Positions 21,156 through 32,800 of a stretch of DNA of 64,000 nt are shown piece by piece (the stretch's first letter is position 1; the number at the start of each line of letters is the position of its first letter). The position numbers and the translations under genes were made by a program. The DNA is taken from assembly GCA_019775845.1 (NCBI GenBank), contig JADQAV010000017.1, positions 496,001-560,000 on the forward strand, in the 5' to 3' direction. Source of the stretch: Myrmaecium sp. VS I D KN 1. Taxonomy: Eukaryota > Ascomycota > Dothideomycetes > Valsariales > Valsariaceae. Under the pieces are notes generated by a model. It made no database searches, was not told the origin of the DNA, and saw nothing but the letters and a program-made list of their open reading frames with translations.

Positions 21156-23056
21156 TCACCGCAACTCACACGCCGGAAAGAAGCGCGGTCCGGCAAAGCC
21201 ATGCGCAGCCACGCTCTGGATATCGATGTTCCCGTTCCGAATCGGGCTCCAGAGCTTGATGAGGACGAACTTGCCGCACCTAAGATATACTTGTTAGTCG
21301 GAGAAAAAAAAAAGCCGCGAGACAAGACACAAGAAGATGCTTTTTTTTCCCAAGGGAGACAACTTACACAGGCGGATCAAACTTCACCGCGATACGGCTC
21401 TTGCTCTTCTCGATGAAGAAGCGGGCATGCGGCTTCAACAAGCGCGCACCTCCCTCGCCCTCACCCCGGCCCTCGTCGTCCGCGCCCGCGTCCGCGTCCC
21501 CCAACCCCGCCCCCGCCGCCGCCCCCGTCGGCTTCGGGATGATGAGGCTGGGGGTGCTGCGACGGGAGGCGCGGAGGTAGCCAGGCGGGGTGCCGAAGCG
21601 GGCCTCGTAGTGGGAGTTGAGGAAGATGTTCATGTTGGCTAGGTCCTCGTCCTCCTCGTCCGAGTTGGCGCGCCAGCGGCTGTCGCGGCGGAGCCGGTCG
21701 GCCATGACGGCCGCCGAGGGTTCCTCCTCGTCCGAGGTCGTTTCCGCGTCGCTGGTGGTGGTGACGGTGAAGGTGGGAGGGCGGGTGGAGGGGTGGGTGC
21801 TGCTTGTTGCGGCGGCGGCGGCGGGCCAGCGGCCGTGGTGGGAGGGCTGGACGAAGGGCCAGTCGCAGGGCTCGTTGTTGGTGGAGGGCCCGCTGTCGTC
21901 GGGTTCGAGTGATTCCCACATCCGGCGGTAGACGTTGCGAGGTCGTGTGAATGTTCGCGTTCGGGCGGTGCTTTCTACCTCCCTTTCTGGGTTGCGCGAC
22001 CGCAAGTTGCGATCACGGGTGAGCTGCAGAAAGTCGAAGAGGCCACGACCAGGAGACGCTGACGGCGGAGGAGACGGCGATTCGCTGTCGTCATACTGGA
22101 TCCGGTATTGCGAGGTGCCCTTCAGAAGCTCCTGTGCGTTCATCGAGACAAATATCATACCTTCTTGTACACTATACGCAAAGCCATTAGCAAGGTGAAT
22201 CACGGCTCGAGGGTGGAAATCCCACTTACGGTGCAGTGAATCCAGATCCCGGGGCTTTGATAACGACCCTCTCGAGATTGAAGATGGTCTCTCCCTGATG
22301 ACGGAGCAGCAGATTGCATTTCGAGCTCTTGGTACAGTATACGCTCTTGTCGTTCTTCAAGACGTTCTCCACCCGGTGGAGAGCATGAGAGGAATCTTCC
22401 GAGTATTCACCGCCATCACAGCTCACGATCTCCATCCTCAGGCGGCCAGGCACGACCTGCCCGTAATGACCGTACCTAAACCCTCGAAACCCTCTGCCGC
22501 CTTCGTAGTCGTGATCCAACTTCCTTCGCTTCTGCCTCTGGCGGGGCCCGTCGCTACCGTCGGAGAGGTCGTCCGAGCGAGCGTCCAGTATCGGCATGCC
22601 GTTGGCCAGACTACTCAACGGTGGGAGGGTTCCCTGACTGTGGCCCCTCTCACGTTCTCGCTGCCTGCGTTGTTCGCGGCTTCGACGTAGGGCCTGAAAC
22701 CTCTCTCCTGGCACAGCATTCGGCCTATTGCGCACGTAGTTGCTGTACGATAGTGGGGCAGGGACGGGTGCGTTGGCCGACGACGACCTCGACCGGTCCT
22801 CCGTGATTTCGGGGGGAACGAGAGGCCTACGAGATGGTCGAGGTCTCCGCTGGGAACTAGGATTCCCGTGGGCGGCGCTCATCCGTTGACCGTGAGCAAG
22901 TTCGCGGGCAGCTCGGTCCAGTTCCCGCTCGCGTTGTAAGGTCTGGCGGATATGTTGTAGCTGTGGGTGGAGACTGGGGTTGCCGGTCGCGGGGTTCACG
23001 TGCGGAGAGTCGTCGTTCGAGTCGGACGCAGGGGGATAGTCAAAGGGACCAGACAT
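21156..23056 (-). CDS. Conserved fungal protein of unknown function (584 aa)
   Basis: Minus-strand exons 23056-22230, 22171-21368 and 21279-21156; 584 residues. I do not recognise a named family. The first 180 residues are disordered, Arg/Ser/Pro-rich. Then come ordered blocks: SVYCTKSSKCNLLLRHQGET, RVVIKAPGSGFTAPVQEGMI (across intron 1), and at the C-terminus ARFFIEKSKSRIAVKFDPPV, then KFVLIKLWSP and NIDIQSVAAHGFAGPRFFPA. These ordered pieces, separated by a long acidic/Ser-rich insertion with EDEDLAN, suggest a beta-rich fold split by an insertion; a jelly-roll or galactose-binding-like fold is a guess. Phases agree at both introns. The frame ends in CELR-stop; a GTGAGT just before leaves a small chance of another intron. 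Confidence 0.75.
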
Positions 23057-23616
23057 GGTGGGCAAAGGTCTCGGTGTATGTCTGGTCATCCGAGGGTATC
23101 GGTGAAGAGTGGCGACCGCTGCAGGGTAAGAGTAAGGCAGATGCTGCGGCGTGGGTGGGAGGAGACAGCGAAGCGGCGAGCGGAGGCGTTCGAGGGCGCG
23201 TATCAGGTCGGGGAGGACAGGAACGGAGGACGATCACGGCATAGAAATGAGGTCGACGTTGAAGCGGGGGCGGAAGCGGAGGGGAAGAAGGAGGTGAAGG
23301 TGGTGCAAGTCGGAAGAGTTGTTACGAAGTACTGATTTCAGGTAACCTTGGAATGGCTGCGGCGGATGACGGAGGAGAGCGTCCGAGGCCAGACGGGAGG
23401 GACGGGCGTGCAGGTGGACGGGGTGGACGGGACACCTCAGAGTACCGGGATGGCCTTGCTAATCCGGTTCAGGCCAACTTTTAGTTGCTGCCTGGCCGTG
23501 CTCCCTCCGACATCATCGACCGAGCCGTCGCAGCCTCATCAATCTGGCGATCCTCCCGCAACACCTTCATCCTTTGTCTTCCCTTCCTTACCTCTTCTCT
23601 CCAAACTTCACCAACC
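23057..23616. other. Divergent promoter of the 584-aa gene and AOS1
   Basis: 560 nt between divergent starts. No element recognised; the AOS1 side is CT-rich near 23570-23610. Confidence 0.5.
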
Positions 23617-25095
23617 ATGGCTGCGGCTCAACCCACACAGCCTCTGCCCAGCGCCCTTCCCTCTGAAGGTCCCGCCGGTGAAACAGTGGCATCAATCGCC
23701 CAGGCGCAAGCCATCAGCGCAGGTATGTCGCTCTCTTTCGAGCTGCCATTGCTGCCGCAGTCGTGAATTAAAAGACCGGACGACTGACTTCTTTGCTTCC
23801 TATAGATGAGATCGCCCTCTACGACCGCCAGATCCGACTGTGGGGAGTCAAGGCGCAAGAGAAGTGAGTCCGCCGACACCAAACTTCTGGACAATCAAGG
23901 CGGCGCGGTAGTCTGACACCCAGACAGGATCCGGACTGCGAACATACTGCTCATCGGCATGGGCGCGCTTGCCAATGAGGTCGCGAAGAATCTTGTCTTA
24001 GCGGGCATAGGCTCCCTCACCATTCTCGATCACAAACTGGTCACCGAAGAGGATCTTGGTGCGCAATTCCTCGTTTCGGACGACGACCTTGGAAAAAGCG
24101 TGAGTTGAGCACTCCTCCTCTTGCACACCAGCAGTCCAACTGACATCCAAACATAGCGCGCCGAAGCCGCCGCAGCCAACGTCCGCAAGCTCAACCCGCG
24201 CGTGCAAGTCTACGTCGACACCCGCGACGTCTCTCTGATCGGAGAAGACCAGCTCCCGACCTACGTCGCCAGCTTCACCCTCATCATCGCGACCGACACC
24301 AACTTCAACATCACCAACACGCTCAACGCCGCCGCGCGCGTCTCCCAGCGACCCTTCTACGCCGCCGGCGTCCACGGCATCTACGGCTACATCTTCGCCG
24401 ACCTCATCAGCCACACCTTCGTGATCGAGCGCGAGAAATCCAACGTGCCCACCCGCCTGCACGCCGAAACCGCGACCCGGACCATCACCGCCGCCACCAC
24501 GAAAAAGGAATCCGGCAAGCTCATCGAGCTCGTCACCAAGCGCGAAATCTACACCCCGCTCCTCCTCGCCACCTCCTCCCCCTTACCGCCGGAGTACCTC
24601 CGCTCCCGCCGGCGCCTCCGCCACATCCCCCCGCTCCTCACCTGCCTGCGCGCCCTCTTCGAGTTCGAGAAATCCGGCCGCGACCCGCACCTCGCCTCCC
24701 ACGCCGACCTGGCCGACTTCACCCGCCTCGCCACCGCCACGCACGAGCAGCTCCAGCTGCCCAAGGACACCCTGCGCGCCGACTTCCTCCGCCGCTTCCT
24801 CCAGAACCTCGCCGCCGAGCTCGCCCCCGTGGCCGCGTTCCTGGGCGGCCAGCTCGCCCAGGATGTGATTAATGTCCTCGGCCGCCGCGAGCAGCCGATT
24901 CAGAATTTGCTCCTGTTCGATGCGGATGCGTCTCTGGGCGTCGTGTATCCGATGCATCCGATCTTTGAGGATGGCGCGGGGGTCGTGGGCGCGCCCGGGT
25001 TGCCGCCTGCGCCGGGGCTGGATGGGGGGATGGCGGCTGCGGTTGGAGGACCGGTTGCGATGGATGAGGTGGGTGGGGCGGTGGTGCTGGATTAG
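23617..25095 (+). CDS. AOS1: SUMO-activating enzyme subunit AOS1 (SAE1)
   Basis: Smaller subunit of the heterodimeric SUMO E1; with Uba2 it adenylates SUMO in the nucleus. Exons 23617-23722, 23806-23863, 23928-24099 and 24157-25095; 424 residues. The ThiF/E1 fold starts at DEIALYDRQIRLWGVKAQEK (about 36), followed by the nucleotide-fold segment ILLIGMGALANEVAKNLVLA (61-80) and EEDLGAQFLVSDDDLG. The C-terminal half has FLGGQLAQDVINVLGRREQP, the conserved adenylation-domain end. As in all Aos1 proteins there is no catalytic Cys domain, since that sits in Uba2. The C-terminus is a Gly/Ala/Met-rich tail. The start ATG has a good context (CCAACCATGG). Confidence 0.94.
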
Positions 25096-25615
25096 TATGC
25101 TCTTGATGGAAAGGAGAGAGGTGGGGTTTTCCCTGGTCCTCTTCTCTGGACTTCTTTCTTCTTTTCTTTCTTGGTGCAGCAGTTTTCGTTTGGGAGACTG
25201 TGCGCTTTGCGCTTTGCGCTTTCACAAAAAAGGAACAGCGGGCTTTTCTTGAGATCTTCTTTTTCTTTGAGGGGAGATGGGCATGGGATTGGAAAAAGCC
25301 GTTGGGAGTTTCTTTTGGGACAGAGATCTTGACCGGTTCCCTTTTTCTCTTTCTTTCGATTGGTTCTCTATCTGCTTTCGAATGGAGCTATCGGCGTTTT
25401 CTTGAGGTGGTACTCTTCTTCTCTTCTTTTTCTTCGTTTCCGAGGTCAGTGAGCGGGACCGTTTACCCCGCGCGGGGTAGCTGCGAGGGGTGGGGGATAG
25501 GACAAACAGGACAGGAGACAACATAGCATATCATGAACATGCAGTACAGTATACATCTATTCCACCAAATGCAAAAACAAAGCAAACGAAAAAAAAAAGC
25601 CTTACTTCCCTCCCC
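25096..25615. other. Intergenic between convergent AOS1 and PBN1
   Basis: 3' flanks of convergent genes, T-rich on the AOS1 side. No gene, repeat or RNA supported. Confidence 0.5.
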
Positions 25616-27356
25616 TCACTCCTCCTTCTTCCTATCCCCCCGCCTCTCCCTCCCCCTCATCAAAACCCCCAGCACCTTCCACCCCACCCAACACGCCCCC
25701 ACCACCACCACCACCACCGTCCCCCACTCCACCCACGCCGCAGTCCTCATATCCACCACCGGCACACCCACACTCTCCACCAAGCCCCGTCCATCCTTAT
25801 CCGCAGACGCAGTCGCAGGCGCCGGCGTCCAATGAAGAAACCGCACCTCCTCGTTGTCCTCAAAAAGCGCATCGTACCCCAGCGCACGGCGATCAAACGG
25901 GTTCGTGTCGAAGGCGGGGAAGTCCTCGTCCGCGCGCTCGGCCGCGGTCTTGGAGCAGCGCCAGAACACGGCGGGCCAGGGGAGGGATGCGGCGCGGTGG
26001 CTGGGGGTGGTGCTGTTGGCGGGTGTGGGGGGCAGGTAGCGGAGGTGGAGGGGGATGGTGACGGTGTGGTTGCGATTTGGGGGGTTGTTGGGTGAGGGTG
26101 GAAGGGCGATTTCGAGGAGGGCGGCGCTGCCCCAGGGGTGCACGACCCAGTCGGGGGCTTCGAGGTCGGTGGCGCCGGCGAGGTGGTGGAGGGCGGTGAG
26201 GTGGTGGGATTGGAGGGTGAGTGGGTCGGTGAATTGGTAGCGGTCGAGGAAGAAGGGGGAGGGGAGGGTGAGGTAGGTGTGGAGTTTGCAGTCGGGGGAG
26301 GGTGGGGAGAGGGGGGAAGCGGGGAAGGTGAGGGCGAGGGTGGGGTGGAGACCGGTTGGGGAGAGGAAGGAAGTGGTGTAGGTGCTGTCTGTGGAAGGAT
26401 GGTGGCGCGAGGGGAACGAAAAGAGGGCCGCGCCTTGATGCAGATGTTAGCTTGGCGAGCTTGTTGCGAGGAAGGATGAAAGGCACTCACTCGGTTTCTT
26501 GTTCTGACCCAGCACGGTGAGTAAGCCGCCTAGTTTAAGCTCGGAGGGTGAATCAGGCTTTTCGTTGTTCAGCACACCGACCTCGACTTTCTCGGAGCGA
26601 CCATCGAGGGTAATGGTCTCTGTCCAAGTGGGTTGAGATGGAGGCTTGGACCAGAAGACGTTAGCGATGAGGGAGTGGGATGCGGCGTCATAGTCGATGT
26701 CGACATAGTCGGCGTTGAGGAGCGAGCTGGCGAAGTCTTCGCAGGATCGGTCTGAGGCTGCACATATCTTTGCTTCGAGATAGGTAGCGAGGTCCTTGAG
26801 CGACGGCAGGAGCTGGTGGTACTGTAAGATTGAACCAGATTCGGAGTTGTCCGGCGTTGGTTGAAGAGAGATGAACGTCTCTTCCAGCGACTTGCACGTC
26901 AAATCATCGTCGAAGAGCTTCTTGAGGAGGGGGCATAGCTGCTCACTTGAGAGCGGTGTTAACGGAGAAGTCATATTGAACGTTCAATCAGTGGCGGTGG
27001 AACACATACGTATCGCTCTTCCGCTGCGGCTTCACGAACATATGCAGCCCGGGGGGCACACGAGAGACAAATGGAGCAATGGACTCATAAGGACGTGGAG
27101 ATTGCCATCGAATGTGAACATCTTGGAATTGCTTCAGAACTCTCCAGATCTAGATACGTGTCAGTTCCGCGATCTGCTAGGACAGTATGTAAAGAAGCCT
27201 CCAAACCTCCTGTGGCAGCTCTGAGAAGCTGAAGGTGAAGCGATGTTCCTTCGCGGCGTCCAGCGCCTGCACATCCAAGGACTCCTCATGCACCTCCAGC
27301 TGGGCCGGGCTGAAGTTTGCCGGGTCGCGAAGAAGGTATGTTATTCTTTGCTTCAT
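25616..27356 (-). CDS. PBN1: GPI mannosyltransferase I regulatory subunit PBN1 (PIG-X)
   Basis: ER membrane protein that stabilises Gpi14/PIG-M, adding the first mannose to GPI anchors. Minus-strand exons 27356-27207, 27149-27010, 26945-26491 and 26433-25616; 520 residues. The N-terminus begins MKQRITYLLRDPANFSPAQL and the PIG-X/PBN1 domain occupies the C-terminal half: HTYLTLPSPFFLDRYQF (family motif), HPWGSAALLEIALP and HLRYLPP. A single membrane helix follows near 486-506 (TVVVVVVGACWVGWKVLGVL) with a basic cytosolic tail, as expected. Junction phases agree; the third exon begins after a CTCAAG acceptor, which is slightly weak. Intron 1 has an unusual GTTTGG donor. It is divergent from the SARAF-like gene. 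Confidence 0.9.
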
Positions 27357-27813
27357 GGCCGCGTGAGGATTATCTTAAAAGGTTGGTGGTGAGTTAGACT
27401 GGAGCTCTACTCGTGGAGCTCCAGCTATCACGTAGCACTCGGGTGGAGTTGCTATGTGGGGAGCTGTCGGTACCCGTTTTGGCATTTGTAACAGGTTTGT
27501 TTCAGCAGATAGAATACGTAACATACAGAAACACAGCTAAGATGACTAACCTGACTGTGGCGCAAGACGTTGCTCGCTTCCGGTGGCAAACCAGGCTGGG
27601 GTGGCTTCTTCACCTCCATCCATCCAAGGTCACCACCAGACCAACCTCAAACAACGCCACACAACTTCGACCACCGTGTCCTTGTCTGCTCCTCCAATAA
27701 ACTAAAGAAACCTCGTCTCTCTCAAAGGGAGTATATCCATCCTCATACAGACGCCCTCGAACCTACCAAACCTCACTCTTATATCTCCTTAATACCTGTA
27801 TGGTGAACACACC
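27357..27813. other. Divergent promoter of PBN1 and the SARAF-like gene
   Basis: 457 nt shared by two genes for ER membrane proteins. It contains the inverted repeat at 27399-27424. Confidence 0.5.
27399..27424. promoter_or_regulatory. Inverted repeat upstream of PBN1
   Basis: Perfect 9-nt arms CTGGAGCTC (27399-27407) and GAGCTCCAG (27416-27424) around an 8-nt centre, 43 nt upstream of the PBN1 start codon on the opposite strand. It could be a binding site or a 5'-UTR hairpin; no family is recognised. Confidence 0.5.
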
Positions 27814-29114
27814 ATGCACTTCAGCAACTGGCTCAGCACGCTCGTGCTCGGCCTGGCAACCCTGAGCGCCAGCATCGCCGCCGCTCGCAAGCCCTCCGAC
27901 GCCGTGCTGCTGTCCAACGTCAAGACCTTGACTCTCCGGAATGGGAAGATGACCACCCATCGACGTGTGCCGCCAATCCCTCAGGTATGTGGTGGTGTGA
28001 AGAGTTTCGAACGTTATACTTCCTCTTTGTCTTGCCGTTTCTTTTCCATGAAGTATCTCTCAGTCGCACGTTTATTTTCTCCAGTCTACAATGTCTCTAA
28101 GCTATATCTACTCTGTACTTTTTCTGCTCTCCCCCCTCCATCCCCCATTGACCTCAGTCAACAAACCCCCTTCGACATATCCTTCATCACCCTTCGCCCC
28201 CCCCTCCTTCTCCTCCAACCCCACCACAACCCACTAACCAAAGAACCCACCAGCTCCAATCCACCGGCGGCACCGCCCACACCCTCTACGAAATTGACAC
28301 CATGCGCTGCCGCAACAGCGGGTCCTCCTACGACCCCACCGCCATCGAATGGACCTGCACCGCCTCCCTGCCGCCCGAGTTTAAGCTCGGCGCCACCGAC
28401 GTGATCTGCGAGGGCTACGACTCCCCCGACGACCCCTACGTCCTCAAGGGCTCCTGCGGCGTCCGCTACCGCCTCGTCCTCACCGAGCTGGGCGAGCTGA
28501 AGTACGGTCGCCGCCCCGATGCCGGCGAGGATGGGGAGGAGGTGAGTCCCGTGGTGCAGAGCCTGTTCTGGATCGTGTTTGCTGCCGTTGCGGTATGGGT
28601 TTTGTTTCAGGCGTGCGTCGTGCGCGGCGGGGAGGCGCGGCGGCCGGAGACGTGGGGACGGGGCGGAAGGCCTGGTGGCGGCGGAGGTGGTGGTGGATGG
28701 GGTCCTGGCGGTGGCGGATGGGGACCGGGCGGGGGCGGAAATGACAACGACGATCCCCCGCCGCCGTACGATTGGCAGCCCCCGCGTAAGCAGACCACCT
28801 ATGGAACTACCACCCCCGCCGCCAACGCGTCGCAAGGCCAGAATTGGCGCCCGGGCTTCTGGTCTGGTGTTCTGGGCGGAGCGGCGGCGGGATATCTGGC
28901 TGGGAACCGAGGACGGCAGACGCAGGGCACGCCGGCGTGGGGTGGTGTTGGTGGTGGTGCTCGGCGAGGACGGAATGGTGGTGCCGGTGGTGGTAGCTGG
29001 TGGAATGGGAATGGCGAAGGGAGTAGTGGACGGTCGAGCGGTAGTGGCAGCGCTTCGCCGCCGTCGACGGCGCGGTATGAGAGCACGGGGTTTGGATCGA
29101 CGTCGAGGAGGTAG
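27814..29114 (+). CDS. SARAF-like (TMEM66) ER membrane protein
   Basis: Exons 27814-27984 and 28254-29114; 343 residues. A signal peptide (1-23, hydrophobic core LSTLVLGLATLSASIAAA) is followed by the family signature DAVLLSNVKTLTLRNGKMTT, then HRRVPPIPQ, and after the intron MRCRNSGSSYDPTAIEWTC and DVICEGYDSPDDPYVLKGSC, the Cys-bearing luminal domain. One membrane helix (about 156-178, SLFWIVFAAVAVWVLFQACV) leads to a Gly/Trp/Arg-rich cytosolic tail with GWGPGGGG repeats, a PPPPYDW motif and GLGG-like sequence. In mammals SARAF slows store-operated calcium entry. Fungi lack obvious STIM/Orai, so the role here is open. The intron (269 nt) is long for this window. Confidence 0.88.
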
Positions 29115-29847
29115 TTGGATGGGTGGGACTGGGCTTCGACTGCTCTCTGTAACGGTGTTGTAGCGATGGATAGTGCTACGCTATGATATGTTTTGGATAC
29201 CACCACAATGAGAAATCTTCCATTATTAAGTCCTTCAGTTTCTTGGAGAAGGGGGAAAGAAAAAATGAAGAAGAAGGAGAACAAGAAAATCCAGAGATCA
29301 TAACTCATCAAATTGGTACTATACTGCATAAACCCATACCATACTATAAACGTGCATCATGAACCCACCCATCTCCTAACACTCCAAAAACACCAGTTTG
29401 TCCAGGCCCCCCTTCCCGCCAATCCCAGCACCATTTGATCCGATCCGGTCATAAAAAAATTCCTTCGAAAAAGAAGGTTAGACATTCTTCCAAATCCCAC
29501 ACCACAGATACCGTATCTCACGTCGCCGTGCTCCTTTCCCTGTAAACCTTTCGGACCGTGAACCTTTTTGCGCCTGAATGCCCCTCCTCCCGGACTGATG
29601 GAAAGTCTAGTAAGAAAAGAAGAAGGACGCCTCCCTTTCCTTCCCTTTCCGGAGTTTAAAAAAAAGAAACAAACCCTCACGAAAGTCAAACTCATGTAGA
29701 AAGGGAGAAGGAACAGCTAGAAGGGAAAAAAAAGGGAAAAAAAGAAAGGAAACACTCGAAAACGCCTTATGCAGACGGGAAAAAAGAGGGACCTGGGACC
29801 GTGCAAACAAAGTGTTTTCTTCTCTCCATGTGCCCTCCCAAGCCATC
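29115..29847. other. Intergenic between convergent SARAF-like gene and WAPL
   Basis: 3' flanks of convergent genes; A-rich runs around 29700-29750. Short frames lack content. No gene supported. Confidence 0.5.
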
Positions 29848-32800
29848 CTAGTCAGCACCACAATCCTTCAACCGATCAACAACAGCCTGCAGACGCTCAG
29901 TAAAAGTCGAGTGCACATCCCTTGCACGAGCGGCGGCGGCGGCAGTAGAAGCAGGAGCGGCAGCACCGCCAGCATCCATGGCCCCAGCGTCATCGTCGAC
30001 GACGACCATATCCGTGTCGGCCTTTTGGTGAATGCGGATGAACTGCTCCACGGCAGCAATGAGGAGGGTGAGGCGACGGCCGGGTAAGGCGGCGCGGGCG
30101 CGGGCGCGCACGCCGGCGTGCTGACAGAGGTTGCCTAGCAGCACGGTGAGCCAGCCGAGGGCGACGGCGATCTGGGATTCTTCTTCGGAGTCGGCCTGGA
30201 GAGGGGTCAGTGTTAGTGGCGGGGCGTGGATGGGGCGGGGGAAATGAGGAGAAAAGGGATAAATGAAGACGTACCTGTTCCGCACGCTCGAGACCGGTGA
30301 GGAAGGTCTGGAGAAGGCTGTCGAGCAGGGCGGTGCCGTCGGTGGCGACGATGGCGCGGATCGCGTCGCTGAACTCGGTGAGGTTGATCATGGCGCCGAG
30401 CGCGAGGATGAGGCCGTCGCGGTAGAGCGAGTACTGCTCCTCCTCCACGGCTTGGGAGAGCAGCTTCTTGAACTTCTCGTCGATCGAGCCGGACAGCTGG
30501 AGCACGAGGGCGGGCTTGGAGAAGTATTCGCAGATGTCCGGGTCGTTGTTCGTGAGGGTGAGGCAGAGCCGGAGGCCGATGAATTGGACGTCTGTGAATG
30601 CGGGATGATCATGGGACAGCAAAGCCGGCAAGATGTCGGCGAGCAGGGACAGTGACTCCGGCGACCAGCAGTCACGTCGACCGTCGCCGAGAGAGGCCAT
30701 TTCTAATGTTGACAGTATATTTTTAAGGATAATAAGTTCTTCTTCTGATGGATCGTTGGTGGGGTTCGGCAACTGTATCATGCTCAGGAGTTGCGAGACA
30801 GTGTGGCTGCCGATGAGTTCCTCCCGTTGGCCCGCAGACCTCATCCTATGGAGGAAGACATCGAGGCACTTGAGGCCGACCAAGCGGGGTGTGATCGTTT
30901 CTGTTTTGGTGGAGAACAAGGAGGAGTCCTTCACAAGGGCTACAAATTCGGCGAGCGTGCCTTGCGCAGCTTTAGACATGTTGGTACGGCGCTCCTTGGC
31001 TATTTTGACGATGTCTTTGTCATGGTCCAAGAGTGCTTCGCAGTGTCGAGTGGCGCCGGATGCATGAATCTGCTGGAGGGTGCCTGCGGAAACGCCTGCT
31101 TCCACGATGAAGGCAGTGGCGATCGCGAGGGCAAAATCGAATATGGTGTCTAAGTTATCGGATATATTCGAGTAAAGGCCGGTATCCAAGCCATGGTCGA
31201 TCATACTCGCCACGAAAGCGGGATCTTTGCACATCGTTGCAAGTTCTATCATTGCGCTGCGCCGGCGTGATCTTGCTGCAGCAGAACTGTCTTTCAGGTC
31301 TTCCACAAGGGCCCAGACGTCATCAGCCAAACGCCTGCTTCCTCCAGCAGCTCGTAGTTCGTGTATGCTTTTGATGGGATGGTTGGAATCGTCGTCTTCA
31401 AGACCAAAGTCGAACACTGAGGGCTTTGTAACTGCCGAAAACGAGTTTTCGCCGCGCTGCGAACGAGCTGGGACGGGCGAATCGCCACCCAGCGGCATGG
31501 TCAATAGTAGATCATCTTCCGTTTTGTTCTCTTCTAGATAAGAGCGCTGTTTCGAATAAGTCACCCTCGGCCCCGTCGGTGGGAGCATCACAGATTGTGA
31601 AGGTTGTGATCCGTAGGATCTTTGTGAGTCAAATTGCGTTCCATTTTGCGATCCCAGAGCACCGTCGACCTCGTTGTTATCCGACGTGCCATGCTCTTGA
31701 TCGTATGGTCGACGAGCCTGATGCTCGGCGTTTCCAGCGTCTTCATCACCGGTTTCCGAATCCTCATCCATTTCGTCAGAAGCATCTTGCTTCAGCGTAT
31801 CAATCAAGCGTTTGCGCCCTTGCTGCGGTCGAGGCATATCGGATACTGTCCGCCTGAACGGCAATGGCTTGGCGGGTGTCCTATCCCGGATTTTCAAGTT
31901 GCCCATCAGCGCGCTAGGGCTCGGTTCCATGAAAGAACTGTCCAGTAGTTGACCCCAAATTTTCCGCTGCTTAGGCGTCGTAGAGCCTGTGTGGAGTCTG
32001 GTGGGCGATTTATGTTTGGTAGATTGCTCAGGGGGAAGAGAAGAGCTTCGGAGGAAGTCATCATCGCTATCAGAGGATGGAGTACTCGGCAATGGGGAGG
32101 GATATGTCACGGGCACGGTGGCTCCTGATATTGAAGGAACCAACGAACGGATACCGGCGGGTGCCGACTGACCCTTCGTCAAAGACGGTTTCGCAGGTGA
32201 AACGCGTGTTTTCGTCCGACGTGGTTTGGCCAAGGCCGTCGGCTGCGCCGCAGTCGGCTTGATGTTGTTTGTCTTCGGGCCTCCTTGGGCAGGCCGATTC
32301 GGCAGATCTCTGGTAATTAAGCGGGCTGTATCTGGATTCTTCGGATCTTGGGGCTTCGATGGTTGTGCGGGAACCACGGGCTTAGGATCTTTCACCGGCT
32401 GAGAATCGTTCGAAAGCCTTTGTCGCTTCCTTCCATGATCCATCGGTACTGAAGCTTTAGCCTTCACCGGGGCCCTCCTTGGTGGGGTTGCGTCATCATC
32501 GGAGGAAGGGACATCGAAAACCTCATCGCCATGGCTTCTCTTGGTGGAGGTTTGATTATTGGCGGTGACTGAGCGGCTAGTCTCTAGCCTTCTTGGGATC
32601 GGAACTCCTGCAACCCGGGCAGTTGTGGTAGGCTTTGACATCTTCTCCGAGCGTGCATTATTCGAGATCTTCTGCCTTCTCCTTCCGTCACTCGTTGGCT
32701 CCGAATCCAAGGCCCTCTCTGTGGGTGTATTGGAACCCGACTTATGGCGCCGCGGTATGTCGGAGCGCGCGCGTGCTGCAGGCGGAGGACGCGACAGCGC

